A stretch of 64,000 bases of DNA from SM23-73-3 sp964580215 (GTDB lineage: Bacteria; Zixibacteria; MSB-5A5; SM1-73): contig CAZOJT010000004.1 of assembly GCA_964580215.1 (NCBI GenBank), positions 57,010-121,009 on the forward strand, read 5' to 3'. Both the position numbers and the translations under genes were made by a program. The notes beneath the pieces are model-generated. The model had not been told where the DNA came from. It ran no database searches and saw only the letters and a list, made by a program, of their open reading frames with translations. Of this stretch, positions 33,365 to 42,511 are shown one piece after another (within the stretch, counting starts at the first letter, position 1; each line of letters begins with the position of its first letter).

Positions 33365-34537
33365 TTAATTTTGTTCCTTTTTGGCGTAAATGGGTGACAT
33401 GGATCTTAATCTCTGCACGATTTCTGGTAGAACGCTTGCCACATATTCCACATCCTCCATGGTGTTATCTCTTCCAAAGCTGAATCTAATGGCTCCTTGA
33501 GCGATCTCCGGAGCAACCCCCATGGCGGAAAGAACGTGAGAAGGCTCTAAGGTTCCGGAGGTGCAGGCTGATCCTGATGCGACCGCCACTCCCTTCATAT
33601 CAAGACTCAAAATGACAGACTCCCCTTCTACTCCTTTGAAGGATAGATTTAAGGTATTAGGTATACGTCTATTTAAGTCTCCATGCAGAATCACGTCGGG
33701 AATAGATTCGACCAGCTTTCTATAGAATGCTTGGGTGAGGTTTTTAAGATGCTTGTTTTGATCCTCCCTCTCTTTATCCACCAGCTCTAATGCTTTGGTA
33801 AAGCCAACGATACCCGCTATGTTTTCTGTTCCCGCCCTTCTGGAACGTTCATGATGACCACCATGAGACCAAGGCGTAATTCGCAAGCCTTTTCTGATAA
33901 AGATAGCTCCTACCCCCTTAGGACCATAAATTTTGTGACCAGACATAGAAAGCATATCCACATCTAACTTCTGCACCTCAATTGGAATCTTTCCTACAGC
34001 TTGAACCGCATCCGTATGAAAATATACCCCTTTCTCTCTGGCGATCTTGCATAGCTTTTCAATCGGCTGGATGATCCCCACCTCATTGTTGGCATACATG
34101 ATAGATACCAGGGTGGTATCATCACGAATAGCTTTTCTCAAATCCTCCGGATCAACCTTGCCTTGGGAGTCCACCGGAAGATAGGTAACCTCAAACCCCT
34201 CTTTTTCTAAGAATTTGCAGCTTTCCAGAATGGCGTGATGCTCAATTTTGGAGGTGATAATATGCTTACCCTTTTTCCGGTTGGCAAAAGCAGTTCCTTT
34301 AATAGCCAGATTATCAGACTCAGTCCCACCGCTGGTGAAAAAGATCTCGCTGGACGATGCCCCGATGATCTCTGCTGTCTTCTCCCTTGCATCTTCCAGT
34401 GCGACTTTGGCATCCCTGCCAAATCCATAAATACTGGAGGCGTTTCCGAACTTCTCTTTAAAGTATGGTAACATCGCCTCCAACACCTCAGGATGTAAAG
34501 GGGTGGTGGCATTATGATCTAAATAAATTTTCTTCAT
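33365..34537 (-). CDS. iscS: Cysteine desulfurase (IscS/NifS)
   Basis: 390 residues, class V aminotransferase fold. PLP Lys202 lies in SMSGHKIYGPKG, the catalytic Cys325 loop is ASGSACTSGTLEPSHVL, and ATTPLHPEVLEAM and TSGGTESDNLAIKG are typical. The short group I pattern SSGSACTS is closely matched. The enzyme supplies sulfur for Fe-S clusters and, here, for MnmA-dependent tRNA thiolation encoded downstream. Translation is coupled to iscR by a four-base overlap. Confidence 0.95.
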   Translation of the reverse strand: MKKIYLDHNATTPLHPEVLEAMLPYFKEKFGNASSIYGFGRDAKVALEDAREKTAEIIGASSSEIFFTSGGTESDNLAIKGTAFANRKKGKHIITSKIEHHAILESCKFLEKEGFEVTYLPVDSQGKVDPEDLRKAIRDDTTLVSIMYANNEVGIIQPIEKLCKIAREKGVYFHTDAVQAVGKIPIEVQKLDVDMLSMSGHKIYGPKGVGAIFIRKGLRITPWSHGGHHERSRRAGTENIAGIVGFTKALELVDKEREDQNKHLKNLTQAFYRKLVESIPDVILHGDLNRRIPNTLNLSFKGVEGESVILSLDMKGVAVASGSACTSGTLEPSHVLSAMGVAPEIAQGAIRFSFGRDNTMEDVEYVASVLPEIVQRLRSMSPIYAKKEQN

Positions 34538-34992
34538 CTTCTCCTCCGATGGTTAAGCAACTTTTTATCTTTTAGACCCATAGCCTGCTTTCTCAGATCG
34601 GCTAAGGTCACGCTGGAAAGGGTACCTTCAATAAGGTCCTCCAACTTTTTCCACAGAAACCGGGAAACGCAGGCTGAGGGACCGATACAGCTTTTCTCTC
34701 TCATCCGGGGTGAATCGCAATAGGAGATAGAAATGGGACCATCCAGCGCGTTGATGATTTGATTCACCGTTATCTTATCCCCTTTTCGAGCTAAAACATA
34801 TCCGCCCCTGGCACCTCTGACGCCTCTCACGATCCCAGCCTTTTTCAACTTGTGAAGTATCTGCTCCAGATAGGCAACCGACATCTGTTGTTTTTGACAG
34901 ATGCCTTTTATGGTTACCGGCTCCTCATCCGGCTGAACCGCAATCTCCAAAAGTGCCCTCAAACCATATCTTCCACGTGTGGATATATTCAT
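34534..34992 (-). CDS. iscR: Rrf2-family Fe-S-sensing repressor IscR
   Basis: 152 residues. A winged-helix Rrf2 domain starts MNISTRGRYGLRALLEIA and includes QILHKLKKAGIVRGVRGARGGY. The three cluster Cys are at 92, 102 and 108 (YCDSP, KSCIGPSACVS). IscR binds [2Fe-2S] and represses the isc operon when clusters are plentiful; its position as first gene suggests autoregulation. A strong promoter lies directly upstream at 35022-35050. Confidence 0.93.
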   Translation of the reverse strand: MNISTRGRYGLRALLEIAVQPDEEPVTIKGICQKQQMSVAYLEQILHKLKKAGIVRGVRGARGGYVLARKGDKITVNQIINALDGPISISYCDSPRMREKSCIGPSACVSRFLWKKLEDLIEGTLSSVTLADLRKQAMGLKDKKLLNHRRRR

Positions 34993-35021
34993 ATTACGCC
35001 TTCTTTTTCTATTACGAGAAA

Positions 35022-35050
35022 AACATAAAAATCTTTACTAAATTTGTCAA
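35022..35050 (-). promoter_or_regulatory. Sigma70-type promoter for iscR-iscS-iscU
   Basis: On the - strand TTGACA (35045-35050) and TATGTT (35022-35027) are 17 bases apart, placing the transcript start about 20-25 bases before the iscR ATG at 34992. The -35 box lies inside a 50-base segment that is repeated at 35219-35271. An IscR operator is likely here but I cannot define one by eye. Confidence 0.7.
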
Positions 35051-35271
35051 GATTATTTCGAAAAAAAACAATTTTACCAGAACCTAACTTATGGTTATCA
35101 ACTAATTATGGTGACAATCTGACATAACGGAATAGTCATGTAGGTCAACCCCGCCAAAGGCGGGGTTGACAAATAAGGATTTGTCAAGTAGGCTACGCCA
35201 TGCTTGACCCACAAAACTAAATTTGTCAAGATTATTTTGAAAAAAATGTTTTTACCAGAACCTAACTTAAG
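35040..35271 (-). repeat. Duplicated ~52 bp segment flanking a 12 bp hairpin in the iscR-thiE gap
   Basis: AAATTTGTCAAGATTATTT... to ...ACCAGAACCTAACTTA occurs at 35040-35092 and again at 35219-35270 with few differences. Between them, 35144-35170 is a perfect hairpin (GTCAACCCCGCC, loop AAA). One copy supplies the iscR -35 box and the other supplies the U-rich tail of the thiE terminator. The rest of the 274-base gap is uncharacterised. Confidence 0.8.
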
Positions 35272-35284
35272 TTAGGTTCTGGTA
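35231..35284 (-). terminator. Intrinsic terminator of thiE, built on a 32-base perfect palindrome around the stop codon
   Basis: TACCAGAACCTAACTT is followed directly by its exact complement (35253-35284), and the thiE TAA sits at the centre. On the - strand the palindrome is followed by AAAACATTTTTTTC. The stem is long, with a small loop and a T-run about six bases later, so termination is likely. Confidence 0.65.
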
Positions 35285-35914
35285 TCGGATCCTTTCCAAC
35301 AGTTCCGCCGCAGATGACTTTACATCATCCGATAAAACAACCGCAGAGATCACTGCAATTCTCTTGCCGCCTGCTCGGATGATCTGATCCAAGTTATTCA
35401 GGTTGATGCCACCGATGGCGAAAAAAGGGATTTTTAGACTATCTTTGGCTTTTCGGATGATATCCAGACCAATGGGCACTTTGATTTGTTTTGAAAGCGT
35501 ATCGAAGATAGGACCAACCCCCACATAATCTGCCCCCTCTTCTTCCGCCTCTTTTGCTTGCTGAATGGTTTCTGCAGATTTTCCAATTATCTTCTCAGAA
35601 CCTAATATCCCTCTCGCTTCCTGTATGGAGAGGTCCTCCTGTCCTAGATGAACTCCATCCGCATCTGCTTGGAGGGCGATTATCACCCTATCGTTAACGA
35701 TGAAAGGAATATTTTTTCCTTTGCAAATATCTTTTAGTTTTGAGGTTGTCTTGAGAAAGTCTTCATAGTCCGATTCCTTATCACGATATTGAATCATCTC
35801 CGCCCCACCATCTATAGCCTGGCAGACCACCTCCTCAATATCTGTATCTCCGCATACTCTTTTGTCAGCTATGACGTATAACTGGATCTTTGAAAGTAAT
35901 TCTTGTTTATTCAT
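35267..35914 (-). CDS. thiE: Thiamine phosphate synthase ThiE
   Basis: 215 residues, TIM barrel. Diphosphate and pyrimidine-binding signatures are MIQYRDKE, FIVNDRVIIALQADADGVHLGQEDL, IIGKSAETIQQAKEA, DYVGVGPIFDTLSK and FFAIGGINLNNL. It joins the thiazole and pyrimidine moieties to make thiamine monophosphate. In the usual GPI/F-x-T-x-T-K loop the text reads IFDTLSKQ, a mild variation. The last residues YQNLT are encoded by the arm of the terminator palindrome, so the C-terminus and terminator are the same DNA. No other thiamine gene is in the window. Confidence 0.92.
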   Translation of the reverse strand: MNKQELLSKIQLYVIADKRVCGDTDIEEVVCQAIDGGAEMIQYRDKESDYEDFLKTTSKLKDICKGKNIPFIVNDRVIIALQADADGVHLGQEDLSIQEARGILGSEKIIGKSAETIQQAKEAEEEGADYVGVGPIFDTLSKQIKVPIGLDIIRKAKDSLKIPFFAIGGINLNNLDQIIRAGGKRIAVISAVVLSDDVKSSAAELLERIRYQNLT

Positions 35915-36018
35915 TGCAAAATCCCCTCAACCTCACATAGAGGCGGGAATTCATCCCGCCTCAAGCTCAGTCTTATTGAAAAATCGTACAAGAGATTCTT
36001 CATTCTTACCTAATCTCT

Positions 36019-36804
36019 CTATTTTCTCAATTTGTATTCTCTGGCGGTTCGACTTTGCTCACCGCCCTGAGCTTGTTGAAGGGCAGATTGAATCAACCAA
36101 TCGAACAAGGCTTTTGAGCCTCTATCCTTCATAAGCTCCGGATGCCATTGCACGCACAAAAGAAAACGGTCACCCTTCGACTCAACTGCTTCGATAACTC
36201 CATCTCTCTCCGACCAGGCGGTGGCAATCAATCCGGGTGCAACCTTTCTCACCATTTGATGATGACTGGTGTTCACCATTATCCTACTTTTCCCGATTAT
36301 GTGGAAAAGCTTGCTTTCCTTTTGAATAACCACTGGATGTCTTTTGTTGTAAAGGATAGAACCTTCAAGAGTATGGTCCAGGAATTTTTTCTCATAGGAA
36401 AAATCCTGATAAAGGTCTCCACCCAAAGCCACATTCACCAGTTGCATTCCCCGACAGATGCCCAGTATAGGGGTTTGCCTGGCTTTTGCTTTTTTCACCA
36501 AGGCTATCTCAAAAAGGTCCCTCTCCCGGGTGATGCTCAAATTCTTAACTTTTTTCCTCTCCCCATAAAATACCGGATCAACGTCATTGCCCCCGCTTAT
36601 AATCAAACCATCCACAATGCTCAAGAATCTATCAACCAGTTCCGTTCTTCTGGTATTGGGTAAAACTACGGGGACCCCTCCTGATCTCTCTACCGCCTCA
36701 TAATAGCTTCTTTTCACATAGTCAAAAGCATAGGCAGTAGGATATTTTCTTTTCTTATCCCTATACTCCATTGAGCAGGTGATTCCGATTACGGGCTTTG
36801 ACAT
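36019..36804 (-). CDS. Gamma-glutamyl-GABA hydrolase-like class I amidotransferase (PuuD family)
   Basis: 261 residues. The nucleophile Cys117 is in LGICRGMQLVNVALGG, and His221/Glu223 are in VQWHPE. Other family landmarks are GLIISGGNDVDPVFYGE and MVNTSHHQMV. Family members hydrolyse gamma-glutamyl amides, best known for gamma-glutamyl-GABA in putrescine breakdown. The last ~20 residues (ALQQAQGGEQSRTAREY and on) are outside the fold and are encoded by a dispersed CCCTTCAACAAGCTCAGGGC element. Confidence 0.85.
   Translation of the reverse strand: MSKPVIGITCSMEYRDKKRKYPTAYAFDYVKRSYYEAVERSGGVPVVLPNTRRTELVDRFLSIVDGLIISGGNDVDPVFYGERKKVKNLSITRERDLFEIALVKKAKARQTPILGICRGMQLVNVALGGDLYQDFSYEKKFLDHTLEGSILYNKRHPVVIQKESKLFHIIGKSRIMVNTSHHQMVRKVAPGLIATAWSERDGVIEAVESKGDRFLLCVQWHPELMKDRGSKALFDWLIQSALQQAQGGEQSRTAREYKLRK
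36041..36084. repeat. CCCTTCAACAAGCTCAGGGC element in the 3' end of the amidotransferase gene
   Basis: On the - strand GCCCTTCAACAAGCTCAGGG is followed by CGGTGAGCAAAGTCGAACCG. In one frame it reads RPELVEG, the familiar translation of a repeat seen in many environmental genomes. Here it supplies the C-terminal codons of the amidotransferase-like protein. Confidence 0.8.
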
Positions 36805-36905
36805 AAAGCATTTTCCCCTTTAAATCGATCACAACAACAGACCCCGACTCAAACATTCCACTATGATTTTTCTTGATCCTTGTCCCTTGCCTCTTGACCC
36901 TATGT

Positions 36906-38795
36906 TTAAAAAGCATACAATATGCTTAAGTGAAACCTTCCTGTTCTGGGGCTCTCTTTGATGGGAATCTGCCTGCCGTAGTCCAGTCTCAATGGTCCCA
37001 CCGGGGTGAAAAATTGAATCCCCAAACCGGAGGTAAGTTTGAAGTCTTTTACATTAATATGCTTCACATCCTCCCAGAGATTTCCTGCATCGACGAAGAC
37101 AGTGTAGCCAAATTTCCAGAACAGGGCTCTGCGATATTCTACATTTCCCAATACCATCACCTTCCCCCCAGTGGCAGTTCCTCCTTCATCTGTAGGACCC
37201 ATGCTGTTTTCCTTATACCCCCTCATGGTGGATGCCCCACCCATATAGAACCGGTCGAAGGTGGGAACATAGTCTCTGTGAGTAAGCTCTTCGGCATAGC
37301 CAAATTTTATCCGGGTAGCCAAAACGTTCAAAGTTTTTCTTTTGCTCAAATTATTATACCTGGACCAGGAAAATCCCGTTTTGAAGAAGTGGTTGTCTCC
37401 CCCCATAAATCCTCCCACATATTCTGAGTAAAATTGGGTGAAGGACCCATTCAGAGGAATAAATATGTTGCTTCGAGTATCTCTCTCTCCGGAAAGGATT
37501 ATCTTGCGTCGCACGTTTATTCCCTGCTCCCTTTTATAGGTCTCCAACTCCTCTGGTGGGATGCTGTAGATGTTGACCTGCTGATAGCTATGGGTGAGCC
37601 AAGCTTTGGTATATCTGGTATACTCGCGACTGAAATTTATATTACCTCCATACGACTCGATGCGATACTTCTGTACCGCGCTTTTCACTCCCGGCTCATA
37701 GTATAAGTCCAGATCAAAAACGGTTCTACTTCCCAAAAACCAGGGTTCCACGTATCTCAAGGTGAACCGATTGGATAGCCTTTCTATCTCCGGCACGATC
37801 TTATAGCTATAATAAGCGGAAACACCGATCTTACGGGATGTGCCAGCCAAATTTCTGTTTCCCCACTCCCCGGTAAAATCCACGGTGAGATACTCCTGCT
37901 GATTTACCGATTGGGGTTGATTTTGCGCCAACTCCACTCTGGCGCCGACATAATTCGGCTTTTTCTCTATCACCCTCAAGACAAAATCCGGTTTATCCGG
38001 TTTCTGCTCCACAGCCTTAGCCTTTAAGGTGATATAGCTGAAAAGCCCGGTGGAATAGACCCTCTGCTGGCTGTCCATGATCTTCTCTCTGGAATAGACC
38101 TCGTCCTCTTTTATGGTCAGCTCCCGGCGAGCCACATTCTGTTTGGTGAGTTTCAGTCCCTCATAGGTGACCTTGCCAAAAAAAACCTTCTTGTCCTCAT
38201 TCACTTCAAAAGTCACGTCCAGGGTGAACCTCTCTTCTGTTTCCGATACAAGAATTTGAACATCTGCATAGGGATAACCTTTATTCGCATAGATGGTCTT
38301 GATGTCAAAAGCCACCTCATACAATTTGGTCCAGTTGAAAGGTTCACCTTTCTTCAACGACTTCATCTCTTTTCTTGTCTTTTCCTCAAGCTCAGGCAGT
38401 CCTTCCTTCAAGATGATGTTCCCTAACTTAGTCTGATTTCCCTCCTTTATCTTTACCTTAACCACACAACTATTTTTCTTTTTCTCCTCAGCGTTAATTT
38501 CACACTCCGCCTCTAAGAATCCATGCACATGATATAAAGAATCGATGGAGGCTTGGTCTAGCTCCGCTTTTTTGAGATTGAATCTTCTTTTTTTGAAAAG
38601 GTTAAACCATTGGTTCTGCTTGAGGCTCATCTGATCTTTTATTTTGCCGTCAGAGAAATAGTGATTTCCTTCCACCATTATTTTCTCAATGATCGGCTTT
38701 TTCTGATTATCTGCCTGGGCAGGAGTTCCAAGGAGAACAAATCCTAAACAGATAAAAACAAAATGACGAAGTCCATTTGTAAAGATGTTGACCAT
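36906..38795 (-). CDS. Omp85-family outer-membrane assembly protein (BamA/TamA type)
   Basis: 629 residues. A signal peptide ends around PAQA (residues 25-28); three POTRA domains follow to ~residue 290 (IEKIMVEGNHYFSDGKIKDQ, GKVTYEGLKLTKQNVARREL); then the 16-strand barrel with the family's RGY loop (MGGASTMRGYKENSMGP) and a C-terminal aromatic (LYAF). Three POTRAs and direct linkage to tamB favour TamA; BamA usually has five. It folds or delivers proteins and possibly lipids at the outer membrane. It lies 122 bases downstream of tamB. Confidence 0.88.
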   Translation of the reverse strand: MVNIFTNGLRHFVFICLGFVLLGTPAQADNQKKPIIEKIMVEGNHYFSDGKIKDQMSLKQNQWFNLFKKRRFNLKKAELDQASIDSLYHVHGFLEAECEINAEEKKKNSCVVKVKIKEGNQTKLGNIILKEGLPELEEKTRKEMKSLKKGEPFNWTKLYEVAFDIKTIYANKGYPYADVQILVSETEERFTLDVTFEVNEDKKVFFGKVTYEGLKLTKQNVARRELTIKEDEVYSREKIMDSQQRVYSTGLFSYITLKAKAVEQKPDKPDFVLRVIEKKPNYVGARVELAQNQPQSVNQQEYLTVDFTGEWGNRNLAGTSRKIGVSAYYSYKIVPEIERLSNRFTLRYVEPWFLGSRTVFDLDLYYEPGVKSAVQKYRIESYGGNINFSREYTRYTKAWLTHSYQQVNIYSIPPEELETYKREQGINVRRKIILSGERDTRSNIFIPLNGSFTQFYSEYVGGFMGGDNHFFKTGFSWSRYNNLSKRKTLNVLATRIKFGYAEELTHRDYVPTFDRFYMGGASTMRGYKENSMGPTDEGGTATGGKVMVLGNVEYRRALFWKFGYTVFVDAGNLWEDVKHINVKDFKLTSGLGIQFFTPVGPLRLDYGRQIPIKESPRTGRFHLSILYAF

Positions 38796-38917
38796 AGAGA
38801 AGTCTTTAGGTTCTAAAATCAGCTATTCGACCCAATCTCTTTTTCGCCGGGGTGAAGCTTGGAAACCATGAAGGTTGCCTATTGGATTTTTGCCCAAAAA
38901 GAAAAATGGCTTAGTCC

Positions 38918-41900
38918 TCAATATTCCCAGTTCAGATTTAGTCCAAAATGGAAAAGCCCCAACTTATCTTTTCGCCCCTCCAGAAGAAGGTGTTTATTCA
39001 ATCTATATTCCACGCCAGTCTCCTGTCCGCTGGATTGAGAAAGACGACGGGTGTAGCGAAGATAGACTTTATCGGAGATGTATTTTCCAATGGTGATCTG
39101 AGCGTCGGTGAGTCTGAATTTTTCACTCCAGGTGGGGACGATCTCAAAGGTCTCCACTCCCAGAGTCTGTCCGGCAATACTCTCAAGGAATCTGCTACTG
39201 TAAGCGCCCCCTAAGCTCTTGATCACCCTTTCCTGAAACAGGCTTCCCATTCCCACCGAATCCACAGAGGCGGTACCTCGCTGAAAAGCCAAAAGTTCCA
39301 GGATATCTTCCTTGGAATATAAAGAACCTGACGCCGTGTCCACTTCAGGCTCAGAGATGGTGCCACCGATAGCCAACTTGATTTCATCAGTTGAGCCGGT
39401 GCTCAAAAGGCTGCTACCCTCGGACGAAACTGACGATCCTCCCCCTAGTCTGGTGGACACCGAAAAATCGATTTTTGGATCAATTCTCTCCACGTTATCA
39501 AAGAAGAAAGACCCTTTTTCAATTTTAAACTTGGTTCCGTAAAGAAAATACTTCCCTCGAATGGTCTCCAGGTTACCCAAAATCTTAAGCTCGCCCGCCT
39601 CACGCAACACCAAGACATCCCCTTGGAATTCCAAGTTTACGTCATCATTTATGATCCAGCAATTGTTTGCGGCGGAGACGTCCAGATTCCAGTCCCACAG
39701 ATCCTTTTCTTTGTGGCTGGGGGGAAGAGAGGCTTGCGAGCCAGAGGTGGAAAAAGGCTCACGGTAAAAAAGCTCGGAGAAAAGTATCTGGGCTGTGACT
39801 AAAGGTGGGGATTTTCCTGTTATCTCCAGGCTCAGGTCCGCTATGGCTGAAAGATCAGCATACTCATAATTAATCGGTATTTTATCTCCTGAGAAATAAA
39901 GGTCATAGTTGATGTTGTGTATATCTTCCAGATTTATAGTTCCAAACCCGGTCACCTCCCCTCTTACTTTTTTCCCCGGGGAAAAAACTTTCCACATCTT
40001 CTTAAATAGACTCCCCTCTTCTCTCCCCCCGTGCTCCATAAAACCGCGCACCTTGTCTAAGATAAGATTTTCGTTTTTCATCCTCATCTCCACCATCAAC
40101 TCTTCTACCGGATCAGACAGTTGAACAAACTTTAAGCTCCCATCCTTCAAACTCATTTTCCCATCAAACTGAGGATGAAGCAGGTTTCCGGAAATCTTTA
40201 AATCACCTTCGAAGTCTCCTTTCAGATATTCGATTTCCGGGATAAACAATCTGATCAGCTCAAGTCGTTTTCCTTTCGCAGAAAAGCGGAAATTCTGCGG
40301 TTTTTCCAAAACTCTTTGATCTACTGAAGTGAAGGATAAGTCCAGAGGCAGAAAACCGCCCAAGATATATTCCCAGTCTGTGTCGGTCACGGCAAGATTT
40401 CTAACCTCCAGTTTCTTTTCTTTATATGATAAATCCATTTTCAGATGCCCTAACTCCATACCTTTGAACTCAAGTTGCTGGATTTCCCCTTTCAGGTCAA
40501 TTTGTGGACTGGAAAAATCTCCCTGCAAGAAAGCTTCAAGGGAAAGTTTTCCCTCTATTGGTTCTGAACTCAAAAGCCCTGCCCAGGGAACAATGTCCAA
40601 TCCGGATACCTTTATAGCAAGATCCATTCTCTCTTCGTAGTCAATATCACCTGAAATATCGATTTCGCCTGTTTTCCCGGAAAGAACAAATTTCCTTATT
40701 CGCACCTTTTGGGTGTCGATGTTGACCACTGTCGGTGAAAGAGATTCCAGACGATTTCCTCGGTAATCCAATACTATCTGGTAGATCAACAAGGTTTGAG
40801 GAGCCTGGGAAATATCTAACTCACCCCAGAAATTCAATCCCAGGTAATCGCTTTCCAGGCGGGCTGAGTCTATCTTGATCCACTGATCATCTATCTTTAT
40901 CCGGGAGATCAGACTGTCGTAGTCCACGCCCCAGGCTTCTCCATCCAAGAAGCGAATACCGGTATATCCTTTTTGCTTGGTGAGGAAATTAGCTATCTTA
41001 AGGTCAACTTTTGCATCTGAACTAAAAAGTTGATAGACATAACAAGAGTCTGAGATGAAGTCCCCTTCGACGTCGAAATCCTCAGTCTTTCCGCTGATAT
41101 TTACGAAAGCCTTCCCTCTTCCCCTCATCTCCCTTATAAAGATTTGATCCCAGAAATCCCTTAAGTCCCTGAAGTTTACCCATGCATCTATATCTACCTC
41201 TCCTTCATATTGCAATTCACCCCTTAAAACTACATTAGTATTTTTGTAGTCTAACTGAAATTGGGGATGGAAAGTCACAGCGGAGGTGGTGACGTCCAGA
41301 ACTCCTTTAGCCGCGCTGAAGCTATATTGCTCAATTTTTCCCTCCTGCAGATTTACCTCCATCTGCATGAACAATTCTTTCTCTGAGGTGGATCTTCCCT
41401 GCATGCGAATGTCTCCGGAAAAATCAGTCTGAAGACTCCCAAAGACGATGTTGTTTAGATCAAGATTGTTCAACTGCCCCTCGAATTCATACTCCTCTGG
41501 TATTTTTCTGAAATTAAACATCCCCTTTCCATTTAGAGGAGCGCCGAAAGCTTTGCCACTAATGGAGGAGAAGGTAAACTTTTTGTTCTGATAGGAATAT
41601 CGGGTCTTTACCTGCTCGAATCTTCTTCCCAAAAACAGCCCATCCAAGGTTGCCCTCCCCCCAAATCTTTTGAGATTTCCTTCACAGGTTCCCTCCACAT
41701 CCAGAACGCCTTCCAGATCTACTCCGGTCAATTTCTTTATATCCTCCAGATTCACCGGCTCTGCTTTGACTGAAAGGGAAAACTGCGGTTCTCGGAGATT
41801 GCCCACATTCCCTGAAATCTCCACATCTGAGTCTTTTGTCTTAATCTTTAATTCTTCAATGGATAGACTGTCCCCTTTAAGCCATAAAAAACCTTCCAAA

Positions 41901-42511
41901 CTCTTTAAAAGAAAATCCTTCTGGGGGTATGTGAAATCACCCCGAAGGATGTTTGTTTTGGTTCCGTCTCTGTCCTTACATAAGGAAAGCTCAAGATTTA
42001 AGCTATCTATGATGGATTGTTTCTCTGGGGAAAGATATTCAAGACGGCCATCTTTGATTTCCAAATTTCCGATCTTGAAATCGAATAAGCCTGTCTTGGA
42101 GATGACCTTGTCTTCGGTGCGAGGAAGTGCCACCAGAAGTTTGCCCTCCTTGGTCTTTCTGATGGCAAACACAGGATCATCGATGGTTAAGGAATCCAAT
42201 ATCCATTTTTTCCTCCAGAGATTGGAAAGCTTATAATTCACCTTAAGATAGGGAATCTCCGCCATCCTGTATCCTTTGTCTTCCTGCACGAAGTCAACCG
42301 TCAAATCCTTTACTACAAGCTCCCTCCAGAATGATCCACTAATATCTCCCACATTTACCTTAACCGAATACCTGCTTTGCACAAAAACTTTTAACAATCG
42401 ATTGGCTTGATTCTCCAGGAGTCTGGTTTGGGTAAAAAGCCCCCAGAAGATCAGACAGGCTAAGAGCAGAAATGAAAAAAGATAGAGAGGATTTTTAAAT
42501 CTTTTCTTCAT
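38918..42511 (-). CDS. tamB: Translocation and assembly module protein TamB (DUF490)
   Basis: 1197 residues. A single N-terminal anchor (residues ~10-27) precedes a very long beta-taco region with repeating EISGNV, DISGDIDY and GDLKISGNLLHP patterns. The C-terminal TamB domain has KEDILELLAFQRG, GKYISDKVYLRYTRRLSQSSGQETGVEYRL and a terminal LNLNWEY. TamB spans the periplasm, pairs with TamA and is implicated in phospholipid and outer-membrane protein transport. It is a bit shorter than E. coli TamB (~1259). Confidence 0.92.
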   Translation of the reverse strand: MKKRFKNPLYLFSFLLLACLIFWGLFTQTRLLENQANRLLKVFVQSRYSVKVNVGDISGSFWRELVVKDLTVDFVQEDKGYRMAEIPYLKVNYKLSNLWRKKWILDSLTIDDPVFAIRKTKEGKLLVALPRTEDKVISKTGLFDFKIGNLEIKDGRLEYLSPEKQSIIDSLNLELSLCKDRDGTKTNILRGDFTYPQKDFLLKSLEGFLWLKGDSLSIEELKIKTKDSDVEISGNVGNLREPQFSLSVKAEPVNLEDIKKLTGVDLEGVLDVEGTCEGNLKRFGGRATLDGLFLGRRFEQVKTRYSYQNKKFTFSSISGKAFGAPLNGKGMFNFRKIPEEYEFEGQLNNLDLNNIVFGSLQTDFSGDIRMQGRSTSEKELFMQMEVNLQEGKIEQYSFSAAKGVLDVTTSAVTFHPQFQLDYKNTNVVLRGELQYEGEVDIDAWVNFRDLRDFWDQIFIREMRGRGKAFVNISGKTEDFDVEGDFISDSCYVYQLFSSDAKVDLKIANFLTKQKGYTGIRFLDGEAWGVDYDSLISRIKIDDQWIKIDSARLESDYLGLNFWGELDISQAPQTLLIYQIVLDYRGNRLESLSPTVVNIDTQKVRIRKFVLSGKTGEIDISGDIDYEERMDLAIKVSGLDIVPWAGLLSSEPIEGKLSLEAFLQGDFSSPQIDLKGEIQQLEFKGMELGHLKMDLSYKEKKLEVRNLAVTDTDWEYILGGFLPLDLSFTSVDQRVLEKPQNFRFSAKGKRLELIRLFIPEIEYLKGDFEGDLKISGNLLHPQFDGKMSLKDGSLKFVQLSDPVEELMVEMRMKNENLILDKVRGFMEHGGREEGSLFKKMWKVFSPGKKVRGEVTGFGTINLEDIHNINYDLYFSGDKIPINYEYADLSAIADLSLEITGKSPPLVTAQILFSELFYREPFSTSGSQASLPPSHKEKDLWDWNLDVSAANNCWIINDDVNLEFQGDVLVLREAGELKILGNLETIRGKYFLYGTKFKIEKGSFFFDNVERIDPKIDFSVSTRLGGGSSVSSEGSSLLSTGSTDEIKLAIGGTISEPEVDTASGSLYSKEDILELLAFQRGTASVDSVGMGSLFQERVIKSLGGAYSSRFLESIAGQTLGVETFEIVPTWSEKFRLTDAQITIGKYISDKVYLRYTRRLSQSSGQETGVEYRLNKHLLLEGRKDKLGLFHFGLNLNWEY

